A DNA stretch of 39,334 nucleotides, from NCBI GenBank assembly GCA_029009515.1, contig JAQXJZ010000090.1, positions 1 through 39,334 on the forward strand, read 5' to 3'. This DNA is from a bacterium. GTDB lineage: Bacteria > Bacillota > Clostridia > Christensenellales > Aristaeellaceae. The notes beneath the pieces are model-generated. The model worked only from the letters and a program-made list of their open reading frames with translations. It was not told where the DNA came from and searched no databases. Of this stretch, positions 39,237 to 39,334 are shown one piece after another. The translations under genes were made by a program, and so were the position numbers. The number at the start of each line of letters is the position of its first letter. The stretch's first letter is position 1.

Positions 39237-39334
39237 GATGCTGGACAAGCTGACTACACCTCAAGCATGTGGAAAACTTTTGGATTTTTTGAAAACCGGG
39301 CATAACAAACCAGGCCCTGCTTCCAACGCAGCGC

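Noticed and set aside
39237-39334. Start of another gene at the window end
   Set aside because: No reading frame with a ribosome binding site or recognisable product in these 98 bases.

Overview
The window looks like chromosome of a fermentative, moderately GC-rich Clostridia-type Firmicute, probably from a gut community. The support is a Bacillus/Clostridium-type PurR with a PurBox, a T-box in front of pheS, YesM/YesN-LplB-YtcP-type sugar transport genes and AGGAGG ribosome binding sites. No species is assigned. There is no prophage, transposase or CRISPR array; most of the window is ordinary chromosome with unusually many intergenic hairpins.

Bases 1-10935 are a sucrose/fructoside locus: the end of a YesM-type sensor kinase, a YesN-type response regulator, a terminator, a promoter with a palindromic operator, two ABC permeases, a solute-binding protein, a non-canonical GH32-like enzyme, a canonical cytoplasmic GH32 sucrose/fructoside hydrolase and an amylosucrase-type GH13 enzyme. 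No transport ATPase is encoded here, so a shared MsmX-type ATPase is likely. The kinase pair probably senses, the ABC proteins import, and the three hydrolases cleave sucrose or short fructans inside the cell.

Bases 10876-16393 hold a MATE exporter with its own promoter, then a tight run of a Tet(M)-like ribosomal-protection GTPase, a glycerol-3-phosphate dehydrogenase, a small ACT-domain protein and a CDP-alcohol phosphatidyltransferase; the second and fourth suggest phospholipid head-group synthesis. Bases 16436-19490 hold, on the minus strand, an AT-rich GNAT acetyltransferase and an MFS transporter-malic enzyme operon. A small membrane-anchored orphan follows at 19612-20244.

Bases 20291-24230 are a T-box controlled pheS-pheT operon (minus strand) with a three-hairpin element between the two genes. 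A DUF11-repeat protein without signal peptide follows. purB and purR diverge from a shared PurBox (26769-26948). Then come a hairpin-dense spacer with a gene remnant, and the pth-mfd operon (minus). A polytopic membrane protein, a structured spacer and the RNase P RNA gene (minus) come next. A divergent promoter starts a translationally coupled trio: membrane protein, DUF5131 three-cysteine protein and AadA-like nucleotidyltransferase. The window ends with a GMP synthase that has only the ATP-pyrophosphatase half, and a short spacer with terminators.

The most unusual items are a family of three-hairpin intergenic elements with compensatory changes placed right after stop codons (22775, 27766, 28106), the stand-alone guaA synthetase subunit, the DUF5131 protein with a second cysteine cluster, the back-to-back rnpB promoter palindrome, and the sucrose locus with its odd GH32 enzyme and non-lipoprotein binding protein.
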